From NCBI RefSeq assembly GCF_963583255.1, contig NC_084807.1:5126872-5190871 (forward strand): a stretch of DNA of 64,000 nucleotides, in the 5' to 3' direction. The DNA is from Pyrus communis. Taxonomy: Eukaryota > Streptophyta > Magnoliopsida > Rosales > Rosaceae. The position numbers and the translations under genes were made by a program. The notes under the pieces were generated by a model. That model was not told where the DNA came from and made no database searches. It worked only from the letters and a program-made list of their open reading frames with translations. This document shows positions 1 to 12,236 of this stretch, piece after piece. The number at the start of each line of letters is the position of its first letter. The first letter of the stretch is position 1.

Positions 1-629
1 AACAATCTGTATCTGCTTCTATTGAAGTCAATGACACTGCATTGTCTCGGCAGCTTGTAGTGGGCTTGGAACCTCATCAATCCTGAACTTCTATTGTTTT
101 TTTATTCTAATTTTGCACTATTTGATTATCTGCCTCAGAGACAGATGTTCCTCCTAATGCTTCCTGACCCTAATAATTCAGGTTGAAGAAGCAGAAACCG
201 GCTCCGTAGTGTAGTAGCGATGCAATTGTCTGCTGTTTATTTATTTGTTATAGTATTCAATCTTGTATCTGTTATACTTATTTACACAATTTTTCAATGG
301 GAGTCGAGTCCTTGAGAAGCATGATTTTGTTGTAAATGACAATTAAGATCTGTAACTTTGACATTTATAAGCAAATAAAATGTTTTTGCTTTCCACGGTG
401 CCGAAATAGCAGCGCTAATGCTGGATGTATTTCAGTATTTGATGATGTTGAACACGTTTGAGCTATGCAATATTTGATGATGTTGAACATATTTGAACTT
501 CGATATCTAATTGCTAGGGGTTTTTATATCTCAAGCGGTTAAGCGCTTAGCTTTGAACCCGAAGTTTTTAAAGGCAGAAAACATCTTGAAAACAAGGAGG
601 GAATCCAAAGATGTCTGTGTCAAGTAAAA
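1..629. other. Region downstream of TNL copy A, no gene assigned
   Basis: Duplicated at 20164-20731. The first ~86 bases could be the last plus-strand exon of an unidentified gene, because a short frame ending in TGA is kept in both copies, but I cannot name a product. The rest is probably the 3' flank of the minus-strand TNL gene. Confidence 0.5.
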
Positions 630-3600
630 TTACAAACTCATGGATCGCTTGTGGACTACTGTCCCTTCTTTTATCAGGGAGATGGGGGACAGAACTACTA
701 GGGCAAGCATGAAAAATAAGCCGGCAGCTGTGAGGAGCACCTTCCAGCTTCTGCGGCTGCAATTGTTACTGGCATCCCTCGTCCTTCCAATTGGGTAATC
801 AGGTTCATCCTCTTGCCCTTCTTCTTTGTCTGAAAAACATACAAATAACATAAAATTTATGTTTTTGAATTGAATACAGACGGACTTGGAAGTGTTTGGA
901 TGGAGTATAATTCATTGCAATACAACGACATAGCATACCTGTGTCTTCTTCATCAGCGTCCATGATGAGGCGATATAAAAGTGTCCGCGGAAATTCCATA
1001 GTCTTTTCAACATCTTCTTTACTGTAACCAAGGAAGTATATTCCTGGTATATGCTCCCACATGGACATATCTCCACCGATGACAAATGGAATATTAGGAT
1101 CTGATTTGGTGTTGTGTTGGGTACTTATCATTATATTATTCTGGTGTTCTTGCACAAGCTCGACACCAAACTCCCTTATAATCAACTCAACACCAAACCT
1201 CTTTGTAATCAAATCATGTGCCCCCGCCACTACAGAAACCACCACTTGATCTCCACATTGTAATATTGTTTTGTTGTCCATCTTCCAATGGCTCAACCAT
1301 ATCATATCTTCTCCATCTCCTGGAATTCCATAGAAATCTGGGCGATAGATCCACTTCAGACCCTTGCTCTTGTTACTCACTTTAGTCAGTAGTATTGGAT
1401 GAAATAAGGGCGGTATATCATCATTATAATTCCCCGCCTTTGCATAGGTAACAAAGATGTTCAAGCCTCGAATTTTGTGACTAGCAAGTAGCAAAGGGAC
1501 TATAAAAGATATGGAGGACTTGGTACTTTTATAACTGAACCGGCCTGGAACCTCATTCCCAGCAAAAAATGTGCTGAATATACCATATTGATACAGTCCC
1601 TATGTATTTGCCATAATCATCACAACATTACTCGGTCATTTCTTTCCCATTATATATTTAAGACTTATGAGAGAGAGAAAGAGAGGCGCACCTGGACCGG
1701 TTGGACCTCTTTTGGATCCCTCCTTGCGTATGGATGAAGCATTCGAACAGCTGGCATGGATTCCAAGTTGCACAAGCCCAAAAGTTTGATTATTTCCACA
1801 TCAACTCTATCAATAGGCTCTATCTTGTATAAATGCTCCCACTCAACTAGATTGTAGTTGTTACCCACACAGGACTTTCCAGACCGTTGCTCATGGGGAA
1901 GATATTCTATTTTTCTTAATGATATGCATCCTTCTATAGTTGTCGTTTGGTGTACTTTCGGCAACCCCACAAGCGATTCGAGCCTATTACAATGCCGGAA
2001 AGATAGATGATCGAGCCTTCTCAAACCTTTGATGAAAACTGGCAGACTGCGAATTGGATTCTCATCTAAATGTAGGCTTTGCAAGTAGGATAGATTACTT
2101 AAATCCGTAGGAAAGACATCATCAGAAAGATTGCACCCCTTCAGACTTAAATTTACTAAAGAGCATGGAAAAGAACTCAAGATAGTTAAACTTCTTTCTG
2201 GCCTTAATGGAATTCCATCTGTTGCAAGAACCTCTAGAGACTCCATCTCCTTCATCATCTCCACTGGAAACTCATCAAGATTTGAGCAACCAGATAAAAT
2301 GAGTGTTTTAAGTGATTTAAGCATGCACATGTTCTTCGGAAGCATCCTAAGATTCTTGCAATCCTTCATATTCAAGTACATGAGTCTCTCCAGGTTTCCA
2401 ATGGATTCATGAACATCAATCAGGCTGGTGCAATCCACAAGAATCAATTCCTTTAGTTTGGGGCAAAGTGAGAAGTCAATGATTTCAGTAAGGCCATGGG
2501 AATGGCTGACGTCAAGGATCTTCAACGAAGGAAGAAACTGGAAACAAATAAAAATAAACAAACAAAAAAAGAACTAGGAGTTGATTCCAACATATGAAAT
2601 TAATTAAAGAATTAAAACCTAAAGAAAGAAGGAAAATAGATTCAAAAGCGTAGGGTAACATACATTTGCTCTTTTGCAGAGTTGTCTCAAGTTGCTATAT
2701 TGCATTTCAAGAACTACCAATTTCTCCAAAGAAAAATCAACAGGAATTGAATCCAAAGGAAATTCGAGCCAGCACAACCATCTTAACCTTGTCGGAAGTT
2801 CTGCATAACATCCGTCCAGTTGTACATGTCTAAGACAGAGTAGTTTCAGTTTGTGCATCCTTGCAAATGAATTGGTTTCCAAGACATTCTCGTTTGAGTT
2901 TATAGGGCTGTTTGTAAGCAGTTCATGCATGTCCAACATAAGACCTTCAATTGCTTGCGTACCCTATAAAAGAAATCGGAAAAACAATTGGTTAATTAGC
3001 ACAAGAGAAAAAGAAACACACACACACACATACAATGAACATTTCTTACATTCTTTTCTCTCAATACTTCGAAAGAATCATGAGAGCGCCACAATCTACT
3101 ACGATTCTCAGGCTCATATGATTCTCGGCGAACAATTTCTCGTCCCATGTCACGAATCATGTCATGCATAGACAACTTGTTGTCCCTATCAATTGTCACC
3201 AAGCACCTATCTCTGAGATTTTGAATGCCACAGATTGTCTTGAAATCACATGCATCTAGTATTCTGACAATGTAATCTTCATCCTTTCCAATAAAGAAAC
3301 AAGCAATATGGAGGAATAATTTTTGGTCATGGTCATCTTGTAAAGAGTCGTAGCTTATTCTCAATTTATTCATGATTTCACCATTTGGAATAACTTTTAA
3401 CTTCTCCAATGTACTTTTCCATACACGCTTAGGTACCCCGAAAAGAGAAGAACCCAAAACTTTGAGAGCTAATGGAAGTCTTCCGCTGTGTTGTACGACT
3501 TCCTCAGAATATTTCTCATAACCTTCAAGGGGATGATCCTGGCCAAAAGCATGCTGGCTTAAGAGCTCCAATGATTCATCGAAACCCAAAGGTCCAACTT

Positions 3601-4799
3601 CATGCATCGTAATACCTTCATGTACCTTTAGCAACCTTTTACGCCTAGTTGTTACGATTATTTTACTTCCAGGATAAAACTGATCTTTCATTCTGAGTAC
3701 TGCATCAAATTGGTCCATATGGTCCACATCATCAAGAACAAGAAGAACTCTTCTCAAGCTTATGGCTCTTCCAATCTTAATTATTCCCTCACTGACATTG
3801 TGTATTTTCTCTTTTTTCCCATTTAAAATATCACAAAGAATTTGCTTTTGTATTTGAACTAAGCCGTCAAGATGACTTGCAGTTTCTCTGATACTTTCAA
3901 CATAGCTGCTTCCTTCAAAACTTTCAAAGTTTGAATTGTAAACACATTTTGCAATGGTTGTCTTCCCTATTCCAGGCAGCCCATAAACAACAAGTACACC
4001 AACATCATGTGATGGATCTTGTAACCATAAATTGATGTGTTCGACTCGAGAATGGATTCCAACTAGTTTTGATTCAACGCTCAAGTGTGTGCGACTTAGC
4101 TTATCACGAATCACTTTAACAATATCTTTGATAAACTTTGACTCGTACCTAAGAATTTGCAAATAAAATGAAAGATGAATCAAACATGTCGTGTGCAATA
4201 AACCATCTTAATGTGACTAGTTATTTTTCTTCAATTGGAAATTGGTAGATGTTTTCTCTCTAGAGTTTGATATGTTAGTTTTGGTAAATTTGTTTCTTTT
4301 GGGCTGTAAATTTTTCTGCATGATGTGGCTGTTGAATATTTTTGAAGTTTCACATTATTGTATGTTAAGAAAAAAAGCAAGTTTATGCAATGTAATATTA
4401 CAATTGGAGTTCTAATCAAGTACTTTTGTAAGTATAACATGACTTAAATTAGAATTAATGCGAGCTTCAACAGAAGGTTGTAAATATTGGGATGTGACAT
4501 CATGTCTCACCGAAGTATTGGATGAATAAAGGGGTTTTTGAACATTAGTCATTGCAAAAGATTAAAATTAAAAAAAAAAAGAAAAAAAGCTAGTACTAGA
4601 TTACATATTCAATTTAATCCCTTGAAGTGTACTTTTATCAAAATTTATATTGATTTTTTGTTATTTAATGTTTATTTTTATTTAATCTCTCCACAATGAA
4701 TTTTAATTTTATTAATATGCACATATTTAGTTCTTTAATTATAAATGAACATAAATGAGAAAATATTAAAAGAAATTTGTGATACAAAATATATAAATA

Positions 4800-5140
4800 C
4801 ATGATTATACTATGCCGAAATGTATATAATTGACTTTTTTTGTAACTACATGATTGTACCGAAATATATTATAATGAATCTAAATGTATATACCAAAATG
4901 TATTATATTGAATTAATGTACCTATATATCAATACCAAAATCTATGTACCGATATGTACGTACCGAAATATACGTACCTAAATATATGTACCGAAATATA
5001 CGTACCTAAATATATGTACCGAAATATACGTACCAAAATATACATACCGAAATGTATTAATTGAATTAATGTACCTAAATGTCAATACCGAAATGTATGT
5101 ACCAAAATGTATGTATTGAAATATAGTATATTGAATTAAT
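4800..5140. repeat. AT-rich short-unit repeat (tacc-gaaatgta type)
   Basis: Irregular head-to-tail array of units such as taccgaaatgta, taccgaaatata and tacctaaatata, 12-18 bp apart. It lies inside the Mutator-like insertion and continues more loosely to about 5410. It resembles in wording the repeat at 12237-12534 (ccaaatgtacc). Confidence 0.7.
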
Positions 5141-5154
5141 GTACATGAAAGTTA

Positions 5155-5292
5155 ATATTCAAATAAGAGGTATTAGGTTCGAATCTCATGGATGACGAAT
5201 TTGATATCAAATTAAGTTATCCATTGTGTAGCTTAGCCGAACTCCCTCTCCTTAATGTAAAATATATCGTTGTACTAAAAAAAAAAAAAATC
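5155..5292 (+). mobile_element. SINE-like copy, 5'-truncated
   Basis: It shares the box B-like ggttcgaatctc, the gcttagcc segment, the ccttaatgtaaa...atatcgtt 3' end and an oligo(A) tail with the better copies at 9146 and 39179. It is nested in the Mutator-like insertion. Confidence 0.6.
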
Positions 5293-6488
5293 AAATTTGT
5301 GTACCAAAATGTATGTACCGAATTGCATGTATATGTTTGTATTAATGTATTAATATACCAATATGTTTGTATTGATGGATATACCGAAATATTCAAATAT
5401 ATTAATATACCTGAATGAAGAACATATAAAATATTTATCGGACTATATATTATAAAAAAAAATAGTTGCCTAAATATAGACATTAAAATATTATGATAAA
5501 TGAAATAAAGATTAAATTTAAATGTAATTAATACATTAAAATATGAATAAAAAGATAAATAAAACACCAAAATATAACTAATAAATGAGATGATTAAATG
5601 TAATAGGGACTATAATTGGTTTTTAATCTTACGCAAGGTTATAATCTAAAACTCATCTTTTTTAAGGATTAAAATAAAGTTTTCTAATGAATAAATAATG
5701 ATTTAAATATATATACTTTTTAATGGGGAGTGGGTGGGGTCGGATGATATTACCTGATAATATTGTACGGTTCAGGATCGGTTCAAATAACTAATTTACT
5801 TTAACGAATGTTAAATAACACACGATTAAAATAAAGGGTATATCAAAAAAACGACACGAATATAAAAAATACGACATGGATGCTAAGTCCAGTGCCTACA
5901 AATCATATTATCAAATTGACTGAAGAAAGAGAAGAGAAACGGAGATGCTAAGTCTAGTACCTACAAATCATATTATCAAATTGACTGAAGAAAGAGAAGA
6001 GAAACGGAGAAAATGAAAGTTACCCATCAGCTAAGACCATGCCTGCTAGATTTGCAACCTCTGCAAGTGCCTCTCTCCATCCCTTCACCTTTTTCGACGA
6101 CTGAGTTCTCTGGTGTTCAGCAAATGCTTTTTCAATACTTCCCGTCTGCTTCCTTAAGTGGGACGGATCGACATTGTAGAAGACTGGTAAAACTACATGA
6201 TCAATTGAAGTCCTCTTGTGTTCAAGGATCACCACAAGCTCATCAAGGCACCATCTGGATGACGCGTAATCTTTCGAAAACACGACAACAGAAGTTCGTG
6301 ACAGCTGGATCGCTTTCTGCAGTCCTGGCTTTATATCTTCTCCTCTCTCAAGTTCATTGTCGTCTCAGAACGTGAGAAATCCTGCGTTGTTCAAGGCTGT
6401 GTAGAGGTGGTCGGTAAAAGTCTTGCGAGTGTCTTCGCCTCTGAAGCTCAAGAACACGTCGTAGCGATAACCCCGAAAAGTGTTGGAA

Positions 6489-6677
6489 TCAGAGGAGGTT
6501 CCTTGAGATGTTATCACAAGAGCCATTGATGCGGATCGATGGACAAACAGTCTTTGCTAGGTGCATTGCCAATATCTCTGTGCAGGGGAAATATTTAATA
6601 CGGTCATTCCTATCCACTTCCAGGAATGGCCACAAGCATTGACCCAAAAAGCGTTTCTTTAAGTCATGGTCGGCCAC
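6489..6677 (-). CDS. Upstream ORF overlapping the TNL-A start codon (62 codons)
   Basis: This short frame begins about 150 nt upstream of the TNL ATG (6526) and ends downstream of it in another frame. Copy B has an equally long frame at the same place (25457-25645), and the relic at 7616-7801 keeps a similar frame. No known domain is visible. It may limit translation of the main frame, or be chance openness in a recently duplicated leader. Confidence 0.3.
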   Translation of the reverse strand: MADHDLKKRFLGQCLWPFLEVDRNDRIKYFPCTEILAMHLAKTVCPSIRINGSCDNISRNLL

Positions 6678-7117
6678 TAGTGGTAGAGATGAAAAGAAAA
6701 AATAAAGAGTACTTCTTGTTTTATATGTGATTTTATAAATTACAATTTATATTGATGGTTGCTTGCTTTTTTTGCGATAAAATACACTTTTAATTGCATT
6801 CGGTTTTTTTGTGATAAAATACAACACGCTTTGATAGTTGTTCTATACTGATTTCTGGTCCTTGAAATGTTGGAGCCATTTCTACCAATCGTCAACCCAC
6901 CAACTAGTAATTTACGATTTATAACACGGATTATGGTCCATCAACCCTTTAAATACCAAGTTTTTTGTTTCTTGTGTACGGCAGCCGGCAGGTATATGGA
7001 AGCTAATTGGATTTAGTCCATGTCCTACACAACCAAGCATGTTACGTATCGTTTAAGGCAAAAACATAAAACATAAATTCAATGAAGATTCCTTTGAATT
7101 CTTTTGCCGGCCACTAA

Positions 7118-7595
7118 AACCAAATCCAACTTGGGCTAAATGCTATTTTTTAGGTTTTACTCCTTCCAAACCTAACCTAATTCATGCTAAATGTGTAGAC
7201 TAAATGCTAAAAACTAAAAAAAAGGGCAGATTTAGCCCAGAATTAGTGGGGCTGGGTCATTATATATGTGTATTTTATTTAGTTTTATATTTATCAATTC
7301 ATTAAATTCAACGGTTAAGATCTAATTTGATGAAATTCAACAGTAAAAAAAAAAAAATTAACGGTCCAAATTTAAATCTAACGACTAAAGTAATTAAAAC
7401 AAAAAAAAAATCTTTTATGTGTTTTATATTTTTTTTCATAATGTTTAACGAGTTTCATGGTGTCGGTTTGCGATTTTTTAATATTTGTCAGAATCTAAAT
7501 ATTTTTAAGTTAAAATGTTAATTATGATAATTTACATAATTTTTTCTTTTAAAAAAATTACTTTAAGAAGAAAAAAAATTAATCTAAATTCATTA
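7118..7595. mobile_element. Tourist-like MITE, right end missing
   Basis: Same element as the complete copy at 26086-26663, with the same left end next to TAA. It breaks off at about 7595, where the sequence passes into the third TNL relic. The missing end marks a rearrangement breakpoint. Confidence 0.65.
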
Positions 7596-7596
7596 C

Positions 7597-8070
7597 TTTA
7601 AGACGAGTGTTGGAATTAGAGGATGTTCCTTGAGTTGTTCTCACAAGAGCCATTGATGAGGTTCGGTGGACAAACAAAAAACCTGGTCTTTGTTAGGTGC
7701 AATGCAAATGTCTGTGTGCAGGGTAGATATTTAATTAGGTCATTCTTATCTACTTCCAGGAAAATTAACAAACAATTATAAAATGGGTCGTTCCAATGCA
7801 CTGACCCAAAAAGTGTTTCTTTAAGGCATGGTCGGCCACTAGTTGTAGAGATGAAAGGAAAAAGAAAATTTTACTTCTTGTGTTACATGTGATTTTCTAA
7901 ATCACGATTATTTTGATCGTTGCTCACCTTTTTGTGATAAAATGCACTTTTAGTTGCACAAAGATTTTTTGTGATAAAATACAACACATTTTGATCGTTG
8001 CTCCATATTTACTTTTCGTCCTTGAATTGTTGGAACCATTTCTACCAATCAACCCATTAACTAGTGTTTC
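7597..8070 (-). pseudogene. TNL relic: first 16 codons plus upstream region
   Basis: On the minus strand from the ATG at 7653, the reading MALVRTTQGTSSNSNT matches the start of both TNL copies and then stops matching at about 7606. Upstream (7654-8070) it matches the leader and promoter regions of copies A (6530-6900) and B (25500-25870), with a ~30-bp insertion and many substitutions. It is therefore the 5' end of a third, older TNL copy cut off by the recombination that also truncated the MITE. Confidence 0.8.
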
Positions 8071-8465
8071 CAATATCATCATCTCGAAGGTTTATATATT
8101 CAACTACAAGATTGATTGTCCTAAAGATGATGAGAAAATTAGACAAAAATTAAAACTTGATAGAACCGTATAATAATGTGGCACTTTTAATGTTCAGGTA
8201 GTTTCATAAGGAAAGTTTAGAAAATTTTGAATCTAGGTACATGTATGGTTGAACTTAAAATGGTTGATTGAATTGTTATGTAGTTATAGATTTATAATAT
8301 GGTTACGAGATTTGGCAAGTTGTGTCTACGTTCACAGGATAAGAATATTGATTTCTCATTATACGAAATACAATTTACAATGTAAGAAACAGAGGAAGTT
8401 GGGAGCATTTTGCTCATTTCCGTTAGTAGACATAATGATGAAGACGATTTTTATTTTTTATTTTT
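8071..8465. other. Intergenic, nothing recognised
   Basis: AT-rich sequence with no conserved reading frame, repeat or RNA gene that I can recognise. Confidence 0.6.
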
Positions 8466-8755
8466 TGTTTTTATGCTTTTCCCTCTCTTCCTCTACTCTC
8501 CTAAGCTTCCTTCCCCTTTTCCCTTCTTTTCTGCTTTTCTTCTTTTCCCTTCTTTTCTGGCTTTCTCTATTCTCCAAAATTTCCTCTCATTTTCCTCCTT
8601 CCTTTTCTTCTTTTCCCTTCTCCTTTTCTCTATTCTCCGAAATTTCCTCTCATTTTCCTCCTTCCTTTTCTACTTTTCCCTTTTCCTTTTCTCCTTTTCT
8701 TCTTTTCCTTCTCTCTACCCTCCGGAGTTTCCTTCTCATTTTCCCCTCTCCTTTG
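8466..8755. repeat. Polypyrimidine tract with ~65-bp imperfect repeats
   Basis: Nearly 300 bp of almost pure C+T on the plus strand. A unit containing aatttcctctcattttcctc recurs at least twice and degenerates at the edges. The long open frames over it are an effect of composition, not genes. Confidence 0.85.
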
Positions 8756-8890
8756 ACGTCATTATATTTGGGTTGAGATGTGGACCTGTTATTGATGGAC
8801 AGACAACCAAGGCAATGCTTGTTTTGGTCAAGCAATTGGAAAGATGTCTTTTGCTCAGGGAAGTGATGGCCACTAGTGGTAAGTGACAAG

Positions 8891-9078
8891 GGAATTGGAT
8901 CCTCTCCTGAGTGAGCCTCCTGACCAACACACAAGGGTTGTTGAATTTTGATCCAAAGACTACAAACATGGGACCTTTTAAAAGTTATAATAATTATAGT
9001 TGTTGGATCTAAATCCAACGACCTTTGTGTGTTGGTTAGGAGGTTCCTGAGCCCAAGCTCAGGAGAGGATACAATTCC
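8891..9078. mobile_element. MITE, same family as 24506-24702
   Basis: The ends are inverted copies: GGAATTGGATCCTCTCCTGA on the left and its near-perfect complement on the right (one mismatch). The inner part is also palindromic around the gaccaac/gttggt segments. Flanks agdtga-like on the two sides match at only about 6 of 9 positions, so the target duplication has decayed or I misplace it. Confidence 0.75.
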
Positions 9079-9145
9079 AATGATGAGAGAGGGACCCCGT
9101 GCAATGTTTTTCTTGATTATTCATTATTTAAAAGTGGATGAATAA

Positions 9146-9306
9146 TGTCATTTAATACTACAGTATAATAGTATTCATCTTCACTTGTAAGTGAGAGGTC
9201 TTAAGTTTGATTCTCGCTAAATGTGAATTTGAACCATATTATTGTTAGCCCATTCCCTTTCCTTAGTGCAACTGTGTAAATAATATCGTTTGTTCAAAAA
9301 AAAAAA
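9146..9306 (+). mobile_element. SINE with 16-bp target duplication
   Basis: Body ends in oligo(A). It is flanked by aaaagtggatgaataa (9130-9145) and aaaagtagatgaataa (9307-9322), one mismatch. It contains a box B-like gtttgattctcgc, as expected of a tRNA-derived, Pol III-transcribed SINE. Four more members lie in the window. Confidence 0.8.
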
Positions 9307-9322
9307 AAAAGTAGATGAATAA

Positions 9323-12236
9323 AAGCAACTTGGTCTACTTTAATATTTCATTTCAACGTTGGGAAAGGTCCAACTTTGTGTACTGTTATTTTTGTTGATT
9401 ATTTGTTACTTTATTTTATAAGAGATTCTTTCAGATAACCAAATTTTACTATTAGAGGCGTCATTACTCAATCAATATTTACCACGATTTCAAAACATAC
9501 TTTACCCTTCCAATAGACGATTGCCACATTATGGGTTTGTAAGATAAAAGACATATCTCCCCATCCGGTTGATAAGGATGGTGGAAATAAAGGATATGGC
9601 CATACATGACATCCAAAATGTTGAAAGACACTTTCATTTTTTTAATGTCTTGTACAGATTATATTTTATTATAGGATAAATGAGAGCTTTACAAATTAAA
9701 CAATGCACTGAATAATATAGTTGCAAAGTCCTCTGTCGTGGACTCTATATGTTGATGAATGTCTAATATAGAGTTCACTACAAGAAAATAAGTGGAAGTT
9801 TATCCTACACATTTGCAATTAAAAAGACAAATAACAAGTGTACACATGATGTAGGATTTAACGGGGTAAAACTCATCACTGAGAAAATCTTCAGACTCTT
9901 AAGCCAAAACAAACATTAAGAGAAATGAGTATAGAAAGACTTACAAAACTCATCAACTAGACCCACATACTAGTAGACAATTTTTTCACTACGCTTTGCT
10001 ACCCAATCTCTCAATTTTAACAAAAATTGATTGGAATTGAACACAACCGATCTTTCTCTTTATTGTGCATTGAGTCGTCGACGTGCCCATCAGCCTCTCC
10101 TCCTTTTCCCGTTTGTCCATTACCAACCTTCAACATCACAATTGTCTCAACTTGAACTGAAAAAATTAATTCCACCACATGAGTATTCTTAAATCTTTCA
10201 GATTATTTTGAGACATCTCTCTACAATCACCTGAATTATCTGTGCAACTCCATTTAAAATAACGAATTTTGATTGCTTGGTGACATGATGGTCAAGAATT
10301 TATAGGTCACTTCCCCTCAAATTTATGGGTGGTTGCTTGGAAAGATTTGTCAATATAAAAGATCGTTATCCTAACCTCACACGCACTTCTCTCAATCATT
10401 TGATACTCTCTCGTTTCTTCGTTTTCTATCTTGTCACGATCCTCACGCGTCATTCCATTACCTTGAAGAAGACCAAGGGCTTATCTCATGGTTCAAATCA
10501 AAGAGTTAAATCATTAGAAATTGGAATATGTTCACACATCAATTTTTACATCTTACACATAATAATTTTTTGCCATTGTTCTTTTTCAATTCATTATATC
10601 CGATGTCCGAAAATTGAGAGGGGTGTGTGAAAAGTAAAAATAGGTGTGTGATAGCACTACCCTAGAAATTTTTACAAGTACTCCAAGGACGGAGGACGGC
10701 AAGATTAATATGTCTCATTTTATGGGTAAATATTCATTAGTTTGAATTACTAGGTAGTTTGATATAGGTAAGTCTTCAATAATTAGAATTACTGGGTAAT
10801 CCGACTTTATGTCCATTAGATGGGAAAGTAAATAAAAATAGTATTTTCTCAATTCAATCTTGATTGTTTATGTCTCATTCATTTCTCAATTCAATCTTGA
10901 CCGCCTTATATTTCGAGCACACTAAGCATTTCCAATGTATTAGAAAATTTGGACTCAAATCTTATATTTGAGTCTAAATACGAGTCTAAGGGTTCTCCAA
11001 ACTCATATTTATGTCTCTGGTGGAATGAAGACCCAATTTGAGTTTCAGTATGTGATTTGAGTTGAAAGTGGAGCCCATGCCAACTAAGAAAATTGTTACT
11101 CAACCAAGAATAATGAGATTTGAATCCAATCATCTCCAATACACAACCAAATTGTTAAAATTCAAATATGAATTTCCAGTGCAAGGATTCAATTTTTAAA
11201 ACTCAAAACGAGTTCTAGAATTTGAGTTTTTAAGATCCAAATACATCACCTTTTAAGATCCAAATATAAAAATATTGTCTAAGATTGAGTCTTTACATTA
11301 CAGATACTTTGATAGGTCTCTCGTAAAACCAAGTCGGTCATGAAATTTTTAAGCACTATGATTAGCAAATGAGGGTCTTGGTCGGCTATTATTATGCTTC
11401 CCCACGTGCATGTTAGCTGCCGCACGTGTAATCGTCCAATTGTCATATAGCGAATTTGATAAGAATAATTTGGTTGCGTTGCTGAGTCTAATTCAATGAA
11501 TTTAGGAAAATCTGATGGTTGATTTGTGTAGTTCACAGTTAACTTGGGACATTGTCATTTATGGTTTATAGGAATAGTAATTGGAGATCGATATGTGTTG
11601 CATATGTGTCATGTGTGGTGAAGGACCCTCAAGCTAGCCTTTCACCCCTTTCATTCACCCCAATTTAGTATCAATTAGTTTGTTTTCTGCAACCTACTTA
11701 GTTTTAGTTTAAAATTCGTCCAAACAAACCCCACTTTAGTATTTCGTGTCAATTTACTTCAATTTTCGTCCAAATCACCCTTTAGTTCCTGTTTTGAGTC
11801 AATTTGTTTGTTTTGCGCTGTTTTGAGTCAGTTTGGTCAGTTTTGAGTCCCTACATCTTTTTTATAGTTGTTAGATTAAACATTCATCCTTTTTAAAGAT
11901 TTGATTAAGGTGTTTTGATCAATTGCCACCTCAATAAGTTTCTATTTATTTAATTTCCATGTCATTAATTTAAATGCATTTATATAGAGGTACAAGGTAA
12001 CTTAGCAACTAATTACCTATAATATAGGAATTTAATTTCGTCAATCCCCTTCTACACATTAAATGACATTTTTTAATAAAATAAAATAAAAAATTAATTA
12101 ACTAATTCCTCAGTACCTTATTATCAGTATTTAAAAAAAAAAAAAATCTCTTTCTATTAAAAATGTCTCAATAAAAAGTCTTCAATACATATTTTTTCAC
12201 GCATAGATATATAAAAAAATATACTTGAAACTTATG
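9323..12236. other. Intergenic, no gene recognised
   Basis: AT-rich DNA. Short reading frames here have no recognisable protein motif. A CACTACAAGAAAA sequence near 9779 resembles a CACTA transposon end but has no partner. Around 10915-11260 there are repeated gagtttga/tcaaactc words that may be a decayed MITE. Confidence 0.5.

Larger units (their letters stand above)
4531..5686. mobile_element. 1.16-kb insertion with 9-bp target duplication (Mutator-like, non-autonomous)
   Basis: Copy B shows the empty site. Here the 9-bp target ATGAATAAA occurs on both sides (4522-4530 and 5687-5695). A 9-bp duplication is typical of Mutator-like elements. The ends share only a weak inverted similarity around an AAGATTAAAA core, so the family is inferred. 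The inside is very AT-rich, holds an array of short repeats of the form taccgaaatgta, and a SINE-like copy. No transposase is encoded. It sits in the intron between the TIR and NB-ARC exons of TNL copy A. Confidence 0.75.
630..6526 (-). pseudogene. TIR-NB-LRR (TNL) resistance-type gene, copy A, nonsense codon in TIR domain
   Basis: Intracellular immune receptor of the TNL class. Coding exons on the minus strand, deduced from GT/AG sites and phase: 6526-6024 (TIR), 4148-3050 (NB-ARC), 2963-2664 and 2537-1692 (LRR), 1599-939 (C-JID), 829-630 (tail). All join in phase, about 1202 codons. Visible motifs are the P-loop GLPGIGKTT near residue 224, kinase-2 LLVLDDVD, RNBS-B GSKIIVTT, GLPL as GRLPLALKV, and MHD as MHDMIRDMGRE. 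The LRR opens with the typical GTxAIEGLxLD. The tail has a hydrophobic segment of about 20 residues. Codon 54 (6365-6367) is TGA where copy B has Arg, within the conserved TFRDD stretch, so translation would stop inside the TIR domain. Everything downstream is open, so the lesion looks recent. A functional allele elsewhere is possible. Confidence 0.88.
1..7595. repeat. Segmental duplication, copy A
   Basis: Position 1 aligns with 20164 and collinearity runs to about 7595 (26561 in copy B), with only scattered substitutions and a few indels over coding, intron and upstream DNA. The left edge lies outside the window. Copy A carries a 1.16-kb insertion (4531-5686) that copy B lacks, and lacks the 197-bp MITE present in copy B. 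At the right edge copy A stops inside a Tourist-like MITE and continues into a third TNL relic. Confidence 0.93.

Noticed and set aside
2131..2412. Plus-strand frames antisense to the LRR exons (also 22155-22436)
   Set aside because: They are mirror frames of the conserved minus-strand LRR exons and appear in both copies only because the exons are duplicated.
6013..6375. 120-codon plus-strand frame over the TIR exon (and 24873-25304)
   Set aside because: It is antisense to the TIR domain exon, which has clear TIR motifs and splice sites on the minus strand.
8249..8886. Overlapping open frames of 175 and 158 codons in the CT-rich region
   Set aside because: They consist mostly of Phe/Ser/Leu/Pro from the polypyrimidine repeat. 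No motif, and the openness is explained by composition.
9778..9795. CACTACAAGAAAA, resembling a CACTA transposon end
   Set aside because: No matching inverted end or 3-bp target repeat was found within several kilobases.
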